From assembly GCA_030220185.1 (NCBI GenBank), contig JASPKZ010001233.1, positions 620,001 to 684,000 of the forward strand: a stretch of 64,000 nt of DNA, in the 5' to 3' direction. Shown here in pieces: positions 54,386 through 64,000 of the stretch. The notes under the pieces were generated by a model. The model was not told the origin of the DNA. It did not search any database and worked only from the letters and a program-made list of their open reading frames with translations. Source of the DNA: Diploptera punctata (Eukaryota > Arthropoda > Insecta > Blattodea > Blaberidae). The position numbers and the translations under genes were made by a program. The number at the start of each line of letters is the position of its first letter. The stretch's first letter is position 1.

Positions 54386-54554
54386 TAATTAATAATTGTA
54401 AAATATGTTATAAGAATTGTTGCAAAATGTTTAAAATAATATGAAATGTTGTTAAAAATGGCAAAAGTATGTAGTGCAACAGTGACATAAGAAATTTGTA
54501 TGGAAAATCATAGAATGACCTAATCTAAAGTAAAGCCAAAATAAAACTAATAAT

Positions 54555-54735
54555 AATAATTTCTTCTTCTTCACTTCAGGGTTTAGGCGATTTGCCTGTT
54601 CCAAATTCATAATGATTCCTTCCCTCTCTTCCTAGGTCTTTCTACATCCCTTAATCCCTTTGGTTTATAATGATATGCTATCTTGGGCAATCTTGTTTCT
54701 TCCATTCTCTGGACATGCTGTTCACAGTCGACGCT
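54555..54735 (-). pseudogene. LINE ORF2 C-terminal fragment
   Basis: Minus strand EQHVQRMEETRLPKIAYHYK, PKGLRDVERPRKRGKESL; GAAGAAGAA at its 3' end. Confidence 0.65.
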
Positions 54736-54739
54736 GTGT

Positions 54740-55100
54740 GTTATTGAATTATATCATTTATTGAATATATTTGCAAGGAGTAGTGAAGTGTCTCATATAA
54801 CATCTCCTACTCAATTCTCAACCTCACCTTCTCATGGTGCAACCTGTTTTAACAAACGAGGTTCTGGGGACCGAGTCATGGTGGTGTAACCATTCCAACT
54901 AATACTGAGTAAATGCAGTATTGAAGCAGGTCCAGATGCATAAAGATGGCAACCCCATCGCTGGACTTACCACCTCCTTGCTAGCAACTAGTTGGTGGGA
55001 CATTCTATTGCTTTCAAGCCTGATAAAAGGAAAAGCCAGACGGATCACCATGATGACGACTTACGGACGAATAAGGCTAATGAATGGAGAAAAGAAAATT
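54740..55100. other. Unclassified moderate-GC segment between LINE pieces
   Basis: Contains AACGAGGTTCTGGGGACCGA and GGAAAAGCCAGACGGATCAC. Looks like a LINE 5' region because it leads into a LINE C-terminus, but no domain was recognised. Confidence 0.3.
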
Positions 55101-55104
55101 TATC

Positions 55105-55325
55105 CTTCAAGAACATAATGTGTCACCAATACTGGACTACATCTCCAGATATCAGCTAAACTGGAAGGAACATGTCTCAAGAATGGCTAGATCCAGGATC
55201 CCCAAGGCAATAATGAACTACTGTCCAAATGGGAAACGGTCACTTGGTTGACCTATGAAAAGATGGCACGAAAACCGCTTTCTCAGGCCGTAACAGTTCT
55301 TCTAGGACTAATACCTGGCAGGATG
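55105..55325 (+). pseudogene. LINE ORF2 C-terminal fragment
   Basis: Plus strand LDYISRYQLNWKEHVSRMAR-like, SRIPKAIMNYCPNGKRSLG, then a stop and RWHENRFL; a GATGATGATGAT run follows. Relatives at 34560 and 42400. Confidence 0.65.
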
Positions 55326-55419
55326 ATGATGATGATTGAATATATTTCTAATTCACTTCTTATTTCTTCATTTCTTATGTGGTCCAATTTTGTGCTCATT
55401 GTGAATACTTCGAGTAATT

Positions 55420-55960
55420 ATTATGCATTGCAGAAACTCTTGACGTCCCAAATCCTTTCAAAAAACGTTAAACCGAAAATATATAAAACTATTGTTCTAC
55501 CAATTATATTATATGGATGCGAAACATGGACTCTTACTTTAAGGGAAGAAAGGAGATTACAAGTATTTGAGAATAAAGTTCTTAGGAAAATTTTTGGACA
55601 AAGAGAGATGAACAGACAGGTGAATGGAGAAGACTACAAAACAATGAATTACATGGTCTTTATAGGAAGCCAGATATATTGAGAACAGTTAAGTCTCATA
55701 GACTGCAATGGGCAGGACATGTGGCATGAATGGGGAATGAAATAGGTGATGGAATGTTGTTGTAGGAAAACCAGAGGGAAAACGCCCAGTTGGTAGACCA
55801 AGAATGAGGTGGGAGAATAACATTAACTATGATTTGAGGGAAGTAGATTATACAGGGGATGATTGGAAAACATTAGTTCAGGATAGGGATGTATAGAGAG
55901 CTTATGTCCGTGCGGCCATGAACCTCTGGGTTCGATAGTGCCAGTGAGTTAGTTAGTTAG
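55420..55960 (+). pseudogene. LINE-E fragment (copy 6)
   Basis: KNVKPKIYKTIVLPIILYGC, ETWTLTLREERRLQVFENK, VLRKIFGQREMNRQVNGEDY, then frameshifted QWAGHVA-like and PVGRPRMRWENNINYDLRE pieces, ending GTGCCAGTGAGTTAGTTAG. Confidence 0.75.
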
Positions 55961-56315
55961 TTAATTATTACACCAAAGAGGCAACCAGCCTCTTGTGGAG
56001 TAAATGGTGACAGGGCTGCCGTCTTATGGCTTAAACCATTTTGCCCTATATGAAGGGATGCTCCTTCCACTCTGACTAGACCATTGGAGTCTTCACCCTT
56101 GTTACTCCGGGCATGGGCCCTCCATATTTATAATCCTGGAGAGAGGGTGTCCCAGCATTTTTAAGCCCCCAGGAACTGGGCTCCTTGTTGGTCCATGGGT
56201 CCTTATTACCATAGCTATTCGACCACCCCACCATAACTGGTGGAATCCCCCATCTGCCACCCAGGGGATGTGTCCGATAGGGGTTACAAGGTCCCCCACA
56301 GGAATAATATTGTAA
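55961..56315. repeat. GC-richer unclassified repeat-like segment
   Basis: About 350 bp of clearly higher GC (GGTCCATGGGTCCTTATTAC, CCACCCAGGGGATGTGTCC), open on minus in two frames. It directly precedes LINE endonuclease-like sequence, so a LINE 5' region is plausible. Confidence 0.4.
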
Positions 56316-56334
56316 TAAAACTGAAAACAATATT

Positions 56335-56590
56335 TATTCTATCGTTGTACGTGCTCTCAATGTAACAAATCAAAATCTTGAAGTTTTAGATTAACTCATC
56401 CAGTTCCGCCAAGATTCCTTATGAGCTGGCAGTTCGCCAGTGACAGGAGACATGAAAGTAAGCAATATATCCCCTCACCTCACTCTAAGCAAACAAACTG
56501 ATTTGCAGGGGGTTCGTAAAGAAAAAAACACACCTCCACATTTCTAAAGCTTGTCTATACAACATCTCCATGGTAGAAATACATTCATAA
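56335..56590 (+). pseudogene. LINE endonuclease N-terminal remnant
   Basis: VVRALNVTNQNLEVLD then a stop and LIQFRQDSL resemble the start of the apurinic-type endonuclease domain (NVRTLN...LE.L). No catalytic residues can be confirmed. Confidence 0.35.
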
Positions 56591-56594
56591 TCAT

Positions 56595-57010
56595 CATCAA
56601 CAACAAGGATTAAGCCCAATGGCCTGTTCCGATCTCATTATAGGTCGAATTGGTCCTTCCATCTCTTCTATGCTCTTCCCAACATTCTTCTCCCTTTTGG
56701 TTTATAATTATACATTCTTCTTGGTATGCGCTGTTCATTCATTCATAATACGTGCTGAAGATAAGCATTTTGATAATATCTTATTCTTTCACAGAGATTA
56801 AATATATTAAGTTCTGTTCTTATATCTTCGTTTTTCTTTTTATCGGTCCTTTGGTATCCCGCTATTGCTCTCAACATCTTCATTTCAGCAGCCTCTATTT
56901 GTTTACTATCTGCCTTTGTTAATGTCCAGGTTTCACATCCATAGATAAGAGATGGAACTGCCAAAACTTTGTAAAACTTCAAAATAGTTTCTTTTCTAGT
57001 CTTATTCAAT
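56595..57010 (-). pseudogene. LINE RT C-terminal fragment
   Basis: Minus strand MNKTRKETILKFYKVLAVPS, LIYGCETWTLTKADSKQIEA, AEMKMLRAIAGYQRTDKKK, NIFNLCERIRYYQ, then the frameshifted end. Confidence 0.75.
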
Positions 57011-57251
57011 ACAGAAATACATTCCTGATTAAAAATATGGAACAGCTATTCCATGCCACTGTGAATATTTGGTTGGAGAACAAGCATCATGTTATCCAGG
57101 TGATAACATATGTTCCTGCTAGAGCCAATTGCCAACATGTTTACTCACATATAAGGGGATTCTATCCCAGCAGTCCACTTACATTAGTGTGCAAGTTGGG
57201 GTGAGAAAATGGACAAGTTAGAGTGAGGTAGTATAACAGATTAGTTTAGTG

Positions 57252-57422
57252 TACACTTGTTTGTTTAACATTAACTATGATTTGAGGGAAGTAGATTATA
57301 CAGGGAATTATTGGAAAGCATTAGCTCAGGATAGGGATGTATGGAGAGTTTATGTCCGTGCGGCAAAAAACCTATGGGTTCAATAGTGCCAGTGAGTAAG
57401 TAAGTAAGTACACTTGTTTGTT
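57252..57422 (+). mobile_element. LINE-E 5'-truncated insertion (143 bp) with 14-bp TSD
   Basis: TSD TACACTTGTTTGTT at 57252-57265 and 57409-57422. Insert starts in NYDLREVDY coding sequence and ends GTGCCAGTGAGTAAGTAAGT. A textbook target-primed insertion. Confidence 0.9.
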
Positions 57423-57582
57423 AGTGGTTGTGATATTTTTACTTCACTGTCTGAGTAATGACTAACACATATTTTGCATTGCTAATATGGTGATTTTAGG
57501 TTAGTTTAAGCTCAACTTCTCACTTCATTTTAAGGCATATCTCACTTTTTTAGAAAAAATCAACGTAATATATTTCTATCAT

Positions 57583-57979
57583 ATAATTATTCACATACTT
57601 ACTTACTTACTCACTCACTGGCACTATCGAACCCATAGGTTCATGGCCGCGCAGACATAAGCTCTCCATACATCCCTATCCTGAGCTAATGCTTTCCAAT
57701 CATTCCCTGTATAATCTACTTCCCTCAAATTGTAGTTAATGTTATTCTCCCACCTCATTCTTGGCCTACCAACTGGGCGTTTTCCCTCTGATTTTCTTAC
57801 AAGAAGCTTCCATGCACATCTTTCATTCCCCATACGGGCCACATGTCCTGCCCATTGCAGTCTATGAGACTTAACTGTTCTTATTATATCTGACTTTCTA
57901 TAAAGACTATGTAGTTCACTGTTATGTAGTCTTCTCCATTCATCTGTCTATTCATTTCGCTTTGATAATTATTCACATA
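57583..57979 (-). mobile_element. LINE-E insertion (367 bp), minus strand, 15-bp TSD
   Basis: TSD ATAATTATTCACATA at 57583-57597 and 57965-57979. Minus strand MARMGNERCAWKLLVRKSEG, KRPVGRPRMRWENNINY, DWKALAQDRDVWRAYVCAAM, stop, then (AAGT)n. Best view of the LINE-E C-terminus. Confidence 0.92.
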
Positions 57980-58116
57980 TTGCAACAATAAATTGTGTTT
58001 TTCTTTTTTTTATTTGAACTTGTAGGATGGTGGCATAGAATCACCAACTTTCATCTTAATAAATAATTATTTTTAAAAACAAATCTTTACTTACTTAATT
58101 TTGTTTAATTTTTCAG

Positions 58117-58169
58117 ATGATTTGACTGCAGCCGACAGTTGGATTCGGTCCGAAGATTTGAAAAGATAA
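58117..58169 (+). CDS. Candidate terminal exon of an unknown gene
   Basis: A strong acceptor (TTGTTTAATTTTTCAG) is followed by a frame, starting with two bases of a split codon, that reads DLTAADSWIRSEDLKR and stops at TAA 58167-58169. Composition is coding-like against its AT-rich surroundings. I do not recognise the peptide and cannot link it to another exon; the nearest candidate first exon is at about 52.3 kb. Confidence 0.3.
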
Positions 58170-58289
58170 GTATTATTGTTTTGACTTGAATTTTTTAAAA
58201 TTAGTTTGTATCAATTTGATGTGTTAGGGTTTGAATTATTTTCCGACCTAACTTTGGGCCAATAGAAATGCAACCTGGTCCATTAACTT

Positions 58290-58475
58290 CCTCGTAAACT
58301 TTGTCATCAATATTTCTGGGTTAAGCCCAGTCCTCTCTCTGTCAAAGTGACATTGGTCTGTTTGGTCTTCCTCTGCTTCTACATCCTGTTAGTTTATAAT
58401 TCAGTGATTACCATAGCATTCTCCTTTCTGTGGTTCAACCATTTTTCATGGTGGACTTCTATCTGATCAACATTT
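58290..58475 (-). pseudogene. LINE ORF2 C-terminal fragment
   Basis: Minus strand WLNHRKENAMVITEL, stop, then KQRKTKQTNVTLTERG; the layout (mixed composition, end near GGGTTAAGCCCAGTCC) is that of other LINE ends here. Heavily decayed. Confidence 0.4.
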
Positions 58476-58499
58476 ATTTTTTATCTAATCTTAAGAGTT

Positions 58500-59270
58500 G
58501 AAAAAGAGGTTTGAAAAATTCATTTTTTCAGCCTCCAGTGTTTAAGGGTACAACTAGATGTAAGAGTGTATTTTGTCATTTACTAATTTTGTCTTGCTTT
58601 TCAGCTCACATGAAATTGGATTTTTTTGGAATTAAATGTTGTCTCTTCGAAATGCTTTATTTTGAAGAGATTAAAAATGAATAAAATATAAAGAAAAGTA
58701 ATATTTTGCTAATGGGATGGAGAATTTTTTAGTTTGTAATAAAAATGGTTGAAGATGCAAGTTTTCGCAAGCGCGTAGAATAACAAATGTAGATACTAAC
58801 ACTTAAAGTTTGTATCTTCAACGTTGATTTAATAAATTTTTAATCATTCCATTGGTGACTTCATCCAAAAAATCAAAAAGCTTATTTTCCCTCTTAAAGT
58901 GTACTTTATTGAAGTGTAGCCACAGCTGGGGATGTACCATAGAGGAAGATGCTTACTTTGGTCTGTCGTTGCTTGATTCTGAGTTTGACTCAGAACTAGG
59001 AACTGCAAGGCTGTGAGCATCTTTCTCAATGATATTATCCATTTTGCAATTCAACTCTCTGTTTGAATTTTTTTCAGTTTAACCATATCCTAAAGATGGA
59101 TTTTCTAAAACATTAATTTCCATATAAAATATATAGTTAACTGATGCTTTTTTCAGTGAAACCCCATAAGGGCTTCTTACAGTTGAAGCTCAAGCTCTTA
59201 GAAGCTTTCTCATAAAGTCTTCTGAACACTCACTACTTACAGGGACTTGGGGATTAAAGAGAGAGCAATT
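58500..59270. other. No gene recognised
   Basis: AT-rich; no repeat family or exon recognised. The 61- and 62-codon minus frames here have no familiar motif. Confidence 0.4.
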
Positions 59271-59275
59271 TGTGC

Positions 59276-59375
59276 TTGCTCCAGAAGGTAGCTCAGTGGT
59301 AGAGCACTAGTGAGTAGAGCTGGAGATTTTGGGTTGAAATCCCAGTTCACATGCAAAATTTTCTTTCTAGTTACA
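59276..59375 (+). repeat. tRNA-like element with good A and B boxes
   Basis: GGTAGCTCAGTGGTAGAGCA (A box) and GGGTTGAAATCCCAGTTC (B-box-like) followed by GCAAAATTTTCTTTC, the same downstream motif as the tRNA-like hairpin arms. Single arm only. Confidence 0.55.
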
Positions 59376-59929
59376 ATAATTTTGGCCTGTAGAAGGCTTA
59401 TTTGAAAACATTCATTTCCAAACATGTTTTTAAATTTTGTATTTTTAGCTGTGAATTTACAGAGAAGAGGAAAAGTAAGCTAAATTATTGAAACCTTAGA
59501 CCTTAACATACCAGATTATCAACAAATCCTCCATGAAAATTCCCTATTTTATTCTAAAAGATTGGAGGATCATAAGCAATGTTTTATTTAGAATCAAACC
59601 CACATTCTAAACAGCTTTACGATGATATGTCATGGATTTATATTAGCTACTTAATGACAAGTAGCAATTAAGAAAACTAAAACTAAGGTTGAAAGACTGC
59701 ATCACACTAACAATGTGACTCAATATACTGTCTTCTGTTAGCCAGTGACAGCAATTATTTCAGTTAATTTTGGATCTTTGGAGTTAGCTTCTTTATTTGA
59801 GAAGTATCAAAATTCAAAATATAACATAGCTATGTGCTTCTACCTAGCATTGTGCTATGTATTTTATAATATACTTTTTCCAAAATGACAATAATTCATA
59901 AGTGAGAAATTTTCACTTATGAGGGTAGG

Positions 59930-60605
59930 TACTTTAATAGTGGCAATACTGCTGTAGAGATGTCATGTAATGGAACCTACTGATGTCGTCGATTGCATAC
60001 ACCAGTTACATACCTACCTTATTTCAGAACATATAAACTCTCCTTTCCCACATTACACGCATGTGAGGTGGCAAAAAGAACAGAGCATCGTGTTAGCTGG
60101 TCTAATGAAGTGTTGTCACAATGTTTTTCAAACAGAAAAAAAAGAGTTGGATAAGGATTGAATGTGCCACAATTCATACAGCACGGCAGTGTCATCAAGG
60201 TCGTCAGGAGGCTTTGCGGGGAATCTGAATTGCCTTACAGAACAGTGTCATGGTATGTTGCTTTTACCCACTGTGCCACTGTTCTGTAAGGCAATGTAGA
60301 TTCCCTATAAACCTCTTGAAGACCTTGATGACACTGCCATGATGTATGGTCTCCAGCATATTTAATCTTCATCCAACTCTGTTGTTCCTGTTTTGAAAAT
60401 ATTATGACAACATTACATTAGATCACCAGCTATCACGAGATTCTCTTCATCTTGCCAGTTCACATGCACATGATATGGGGATGGATACTTTAAATGTTCT
60501 GGGGGTAAGGTGCTATGTAACTAACCTATGCTACCAACGACATCATTAGGTTCCATCGCCTAACATTTCTACAGCAGTGTTGCCACTATTAAAGTTACAA
60601 ACATA
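59930..60605. mobile_element. Fold-back of a mariner-like transposase N-terminus
   Basis: About 59930-60255 is mirrored by about 60270-60605 (CTTTAATAGTGGCAATACTG against CAGTGTTGCCACTATTAAAG; CATTGCCTTACAGAACAGTG with mirror). Each arm encodes the helix-turn-helix start of a mariner-type transposase in shifting frames (TARQCHQGRQEA, ESELPYRTVSW). Arms are about 320 bp and differ at many sites, so it is old. No catalytic domain. Confidence 0.65.
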
Positions 60606-60641
60606 ATATTTTTCATAATTAACATATCTAATTCAATTTGT

Positions 60642-60905
60642 AGATTTATTAAGTTATGTAGGTAGGAAATAACACTATGAGGTTTAGTTTAATTTTGTTG
60701 GGTTGTTTCTTGACTCACCTCATACTTCTTAACTCCCTTGCAGACTCGAGTTTCTTCACTGCATTTGTGACATTCTCAATGCTATATCACGTTCACAACT
60801 TGTGCATTGAGAATGTCACAAATGAAGTGAAGAAACTCGAGTCTGCAAGGGAGTTAAGAAGTATGAGGTGAGTCAAGAAACAACTCAACAAAATTGTAGA
60901 TTTAT
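60642..60905 (-). mobile_element. PLE-type palindrome (family P1) with 12-bp TSD
   Basis: TSD TTGTAGATTTAT at 60642-60653 and 60894-60905. Insert 60654-60893; tail (minus AAACCTCATAGTGTTATTTC) at left. Arms GAGTTTCTTCACTGCATTTG and mirror match 8454-8742, opposite orientation. The spacer is shorter than in that copy. Confidence 0.88.
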
Positions 60906-61337
60906 GTTCCGGTCAACTTATTGATGAAGATGTTATTTTTTAACTAGTTAAATAATACACTAGATAATTTCTTCATTTGATGTGAATTGATCATGTTGAA
61001 ATGTCTAGAGTAAGAAACTGATCATATAACATACACTAGCAAATATATTTATATTTGTTAGATGGTGAAGCAGGGGTTGATAATCTAGTAGTTAAGGTCG
61101 AGAACATATTTAGTGCTGCTAATTTTTGCAGGTGCGGTTACACTATATGCTGCCACACCTGCTGCACATCGCTGACATCATATTAAAAGTGAAAAAGACA
61201 CACAAGCAGGGATTACACAAGTGGCTTCGAGGGAGGGTAAAAGGTAGGAAGAAGAAGAAGATTTTACACTGAACTGGTACTTTAACCTGAACATAGGCAG
61301 AATGTTATCAGTCCTCCCGATTGCAGCGAAATTAGAT

Positions 61338-61595
61338 ATTAAGTTTCTTTTTCAGGTTAAAGTCATGTACCGTAGCTGAGTCGTTAAGGCAAGATGCCTT
61401 GGCACAGAGCTACGGTACTTGTGCTGGTATAAATCCCCATGGGTGAGGATATTTTCTCATGGAATTTCAGCCAGTATGGACCGGTGCCCACCCAGCATCA
61501 TGAGGAATTTGGGTAGCTACAATAAGTAGCGACTCCAGGTTGAGATAACCTATTTCAACAGAACTAGATTTTAAGTTTCTTTTTCAGGTTAATGT
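61338..61595 (+). mobile_element. SINE-B (copy 6), plus orientation
   Basis: Head CCGTAGCTGAGTCGTTAAGG and body CTCATGGAATTTCAGCCAGT, GGGTAGCTACAATAAGTAGC. The flank TTAAGTTTCTTTTTCAGGTT occurs at about 61339 and again at 61571, a probable TSD of more than 20 bp. Confidence 0.8.
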
Positions 61596-61650
61596 CCCGT
61601 GCCGTAGCTGAGTGGTTGAGGCAAGATGCCTTGGCACAGAGCTACGAGCA
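61596..61650 (+). repeat. SINE-B head fragment joined to mariner
   Basis: GCCGTAGCTGAGTGGTTGAG and CCTTGGCACAGAGCTACG, then an abrupt switch to transposase sequence at about 61650. Confidence 0.75.
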
Positions 61651-62182
61651 CTAACTTTCCGGAATTTCAAATTTTCATGAACAATATCGTACACCGCACC
61701 ATAGGAAATGTTGAACTTCTGCGATAAGGCTTGCAGTTGCACACACCGGTCGTTCAGAATTGCCGCCTCAATGCCTCTGACATTCTGCGGGATTGCTGCT
61801 GTTGTCGGCCGGCCGGAGCGTGGCGAATCACTATGGTTCACGCGTCCCTCTTGGAAGAATGTGCACCACCTGGAGACATTGCTACGGTCCATACAATCAT
61901 CCCCATACACACCACGCATATCCCTGTGAATTTCACTGGGTTTATGCCCTTTGGCCCACAAAAATCGAACAACACTTCTCTGTTCCTCACAGGTGGACGA
62001 CTGTAGCATGCGTGCCATCTTTGTTGCATAGTTCAAGCTTCTCTCGCAAGAGGTGCACCTGAGAAAAAAATACCATCTGTAGTGAAAACTTCAAACTATA
62101 TCTCTGTGAAATTTCAACATTCTAGCTGCAATACCAAGGCAGAAAAAAATTATTGTGCGTTACTTTCCGATCCGCCCTCGTA
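61651..62182 (-). pseudogene. Mariner-family transposon 5' half
   Basis: Terminal repeat at the right (minus CGAGGGCGGATCGGAAAGTA, next to TA at 62181-62182). Transposase start at 62018 or 62036 (minus), MARMLQSSTCEEQRSVVRFL, WAKGHKPSEIHRDMRGVYGD, SNVSRWCTFFQEGRVNH, SGRPTTAA, FNISYGAVYDIVHENLKFRK. These are the two helix-turn-helix domains and GRP linker of mariner transposase. The sequence is open until it stops matching at RKVSAR, where SINE-B begins. The DDD catalytic domain is missing. Confidence 0.85.
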
Positions 62183-62189
62183 TTTAAAA

Positions 62190-63910
62190 CAAAACCATAA
62201 GAGTACAATTGTGCAGGCTATTTTGGGGTATTTTTAAAGTTGCCGCATACATTTTTTTTTCAGACTCTACTGTAGGTGCAGTAAGGTTCTCCTTCAAGAA
62301 CATTGACAACAAATTTATTGCAAGAACATACCAGTACATTATAGACTATACAGAAATGTGCTTGTGATTTAGAAAAAAAACAAATTAATTATGTTAAATT
62401 GTGTTACATAAATTTGAATTTATCGTTACATCTATCTTGTTGAGAACTTTCTACACCTTTTATACTTGTTTAATATGTGCAAAAAAATCTTAGTAAGAAG
62501 TGATGGTAATTACTTAGAGAACCTAACTGTTCAGACAACTGAGCCTTTTATCAAAAATAATTTGACCTGACCTTTGACTATTCAGTGATTTCTTGGTAAT
62601 AATGTGAAGATAGGCATTGATGTTAGAATTAAAAAATGTTTAAGACTAAAAAAATTCAAACTATTTGCTTTCTTGTCACATGTTGGGACAATTGGTTGAT
62701 AGGCCAATGGCGTTCTCAGTCAAAAATATACATTGGATTTCTTCTATAATGAACTGTTAGATTTCCTAAGTAAAAATTAACTAAATATGCAAATAGACTA
62801 TAATGTTACATAAAAAATAATTATGTATACTGTAGAATTATTGAATCTTGAACTATGTATGTGACTTCAGTGTGTACAGTAATTTCATTGAGAAAATTCT
62901 ATTCCTCTTGAATAATGTACTTCCTACAGTGACCATAAAATGTATAAAATTTTTGTTTTTGTGAAATATTAATATTAATTCAAAAGAATAAATGAATTAG
63001 TGTCATTATAAAATCAAATTAGTGTTATTTCGTTTTCAAAAACAAACTAATCGTGACAAGTCTGGTTAAGAGTTAATGTGCGCACATTCACATATAAAAT
63101 ATGATAAAAACCGTTCAGATTAGAGAAATGATGCATAAGTTTCAGTTAGGATTTTTTTTTGCTACTTTCTTCTAAACTTAAGGTATTTTTAAATTAAGTT
63201 ATTTTTAAAGGTTCATTGTCTATAATTGTATGTTTTTTATTGTGCCAATAATTCTCACTTTGTACTTAAATTACTTTGTTTTCTTAAAACACAAAACAGC
63301 ATATTGCTACTCATTACACCAGGCTCGTCCAATGTTACTGCCATAGCATATGCATTATCCAGATCCTGTTCGATACTTCCTATTAGAAATGACACAAGAA
63401 ATGTTACTTTGTAAAACAATTTTGCATTTTTAATTATTTCTTTTGAAAAAGAATTACAAAAAAATTGCCAATATTTTTCTTGTATAACTTTTTCAATAAC
63501 TTCCTAATAAATAGTGATCTACTTTATCTACTATGTTCATCTACTTTTTTAATAAATGCTTATGAAATTATGTAAATTATTTTGATCAACTTTCTTAATG
63601 AATTCTGAAAGATAGAAGAAAAAAAACTGAAAATAATTTATAGTTAAAGATATCTGAAAAGTTGGCAAATTCCTTGTAATTTTTTTCTGAAAAGAGTAAG
63701 AATAAAAACATGCGAAAGTTGTTTACAAAGTAGCATTGCTTGTGTTGAGCTTTCAATTTTATTTTTAATTGGGTGGGAATTTATAGAGTGCTTTCCATGC
63801 GACTGATCCACCGTGCCCGAGCGAGACCTTTTCGAAATTAATAATAATGTATAGCGCACAATGTGCAAAGATTAGTTAATCTATATTATTAAAATTCATC
63901 GGAGAACATA
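62190..63910. other. No gene recognised
   Basis: AT-rich; no repeat family or coding exon recognised on either strand. Confidence 0.45.
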
Positions 63911-63914
63911 TTGT

Positions 63915-63985
63915 TTAAACAACTCACCTCATAGGATTCATGCATTATACCTCATAATGTTTACTTCCCAACATTAATTAAATAT
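63915..63985 (+). mobile_element. Minimal PLE terminus
   Basis: CAACTCACCTCATAGGATTC, then ATACCTCATAATGTTTACTTCC, the shared tail, within 60 bp. The short inverted piece between the two CCTCATA blocks resembles the 22138 mini-element. Confidence 0.55.
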
Positions 63986-64000
63986 AATCTATAATATATT

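Noticed and set aside
59449..59474. 26-bp micro-exon between TTTTTAG and GTAAGC
   Set aside because: Splice-like ends alone occur often in AT-rich DNA; no coding context or neighbouring exon supports it.

Overview
This is insect-like nuclear DNA: very AT-rich, split genes with GT-AG introns, tRNA-derived SINEs, LINE fragments with microsatellite tails, Tc1/mariner-type transposons and Penelope-like elements (PLEs). The LINE and PLE families suggest a large, repeat-rich insect genome, perhaps cockroach-, stick-insect- or hemipteran-like. The species cannot be fixed from sequence alone. Nothing prokaryotic was seen.

Two host genes are well supported. They converge tail to tail across about 9.5 kb. 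On the plus strand, the last three coding exons of a CLYBL orthologue (mitochondrial citramalyl-CoA lyase, citrate-lyase beta-like) lie at 1353-1466, 5426-5604 and 19967-20083; earlier exons are left of the window. On the minus strand, a complete SFT2-family Golgi vesicle-transport gene (SFT2D1/2-like) has four coding exons: 41145-41077, 40919-40749, 30393-30276 and 29735-29607. Its exon 2 carries one extra base in a T-run. A third, weak candidate is a possible non-coding first exon near 52.3 kb plus a possible terminal exon at 58117-58169.

Almost everything else is layered transposon debris. Region by region: 1-20 kb (CLYBL introns) has PLE fold-backs, tRNA-like hairpins, SINEs and LINE-E copies nested in one another. 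20-29 kb (intergenic) has LINE and PLE remnants. 30-41 kb (SFT2 intron 2) has a nearly complete mariner-like transposon with 108-bp terminal inverted repeats, a LINE-E copy, a LINE C-terminus with RNase H, and a 2.5-kb element with inverted arms of about 0.7 kb. 42-52 kb has LINE fragments, a decayed Tc1/mariner-type element, a Ty3/gypsy-like integrase region and an RTE-like tandem repeat split by a SINE. 53-64 kb has more LINE-E, a fold-back of a mariner N-terminus, PLE hairpins and a SINE/mariner chimera.

The most interesting system is a family of palindromic insertions. Each has two nearly perfect inverted arms, then a one-sided tail of about 40 bp with the core AACCTCATARTG...TTCCYA, and is bounded in many cases by 8-14 bp target-site duplications. 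The arms are PLE 3' ends. They hold GIY-YIG endonuclease fragments or hammerhead-ribozyme-like cores (CUGANGA, stem II, GAAA, short palindrome). Some related hairpins instead carry tRNA-like arms. Their nesting inside LINEs, SINEs and each other supplies natural empty sites that define their boundaries.
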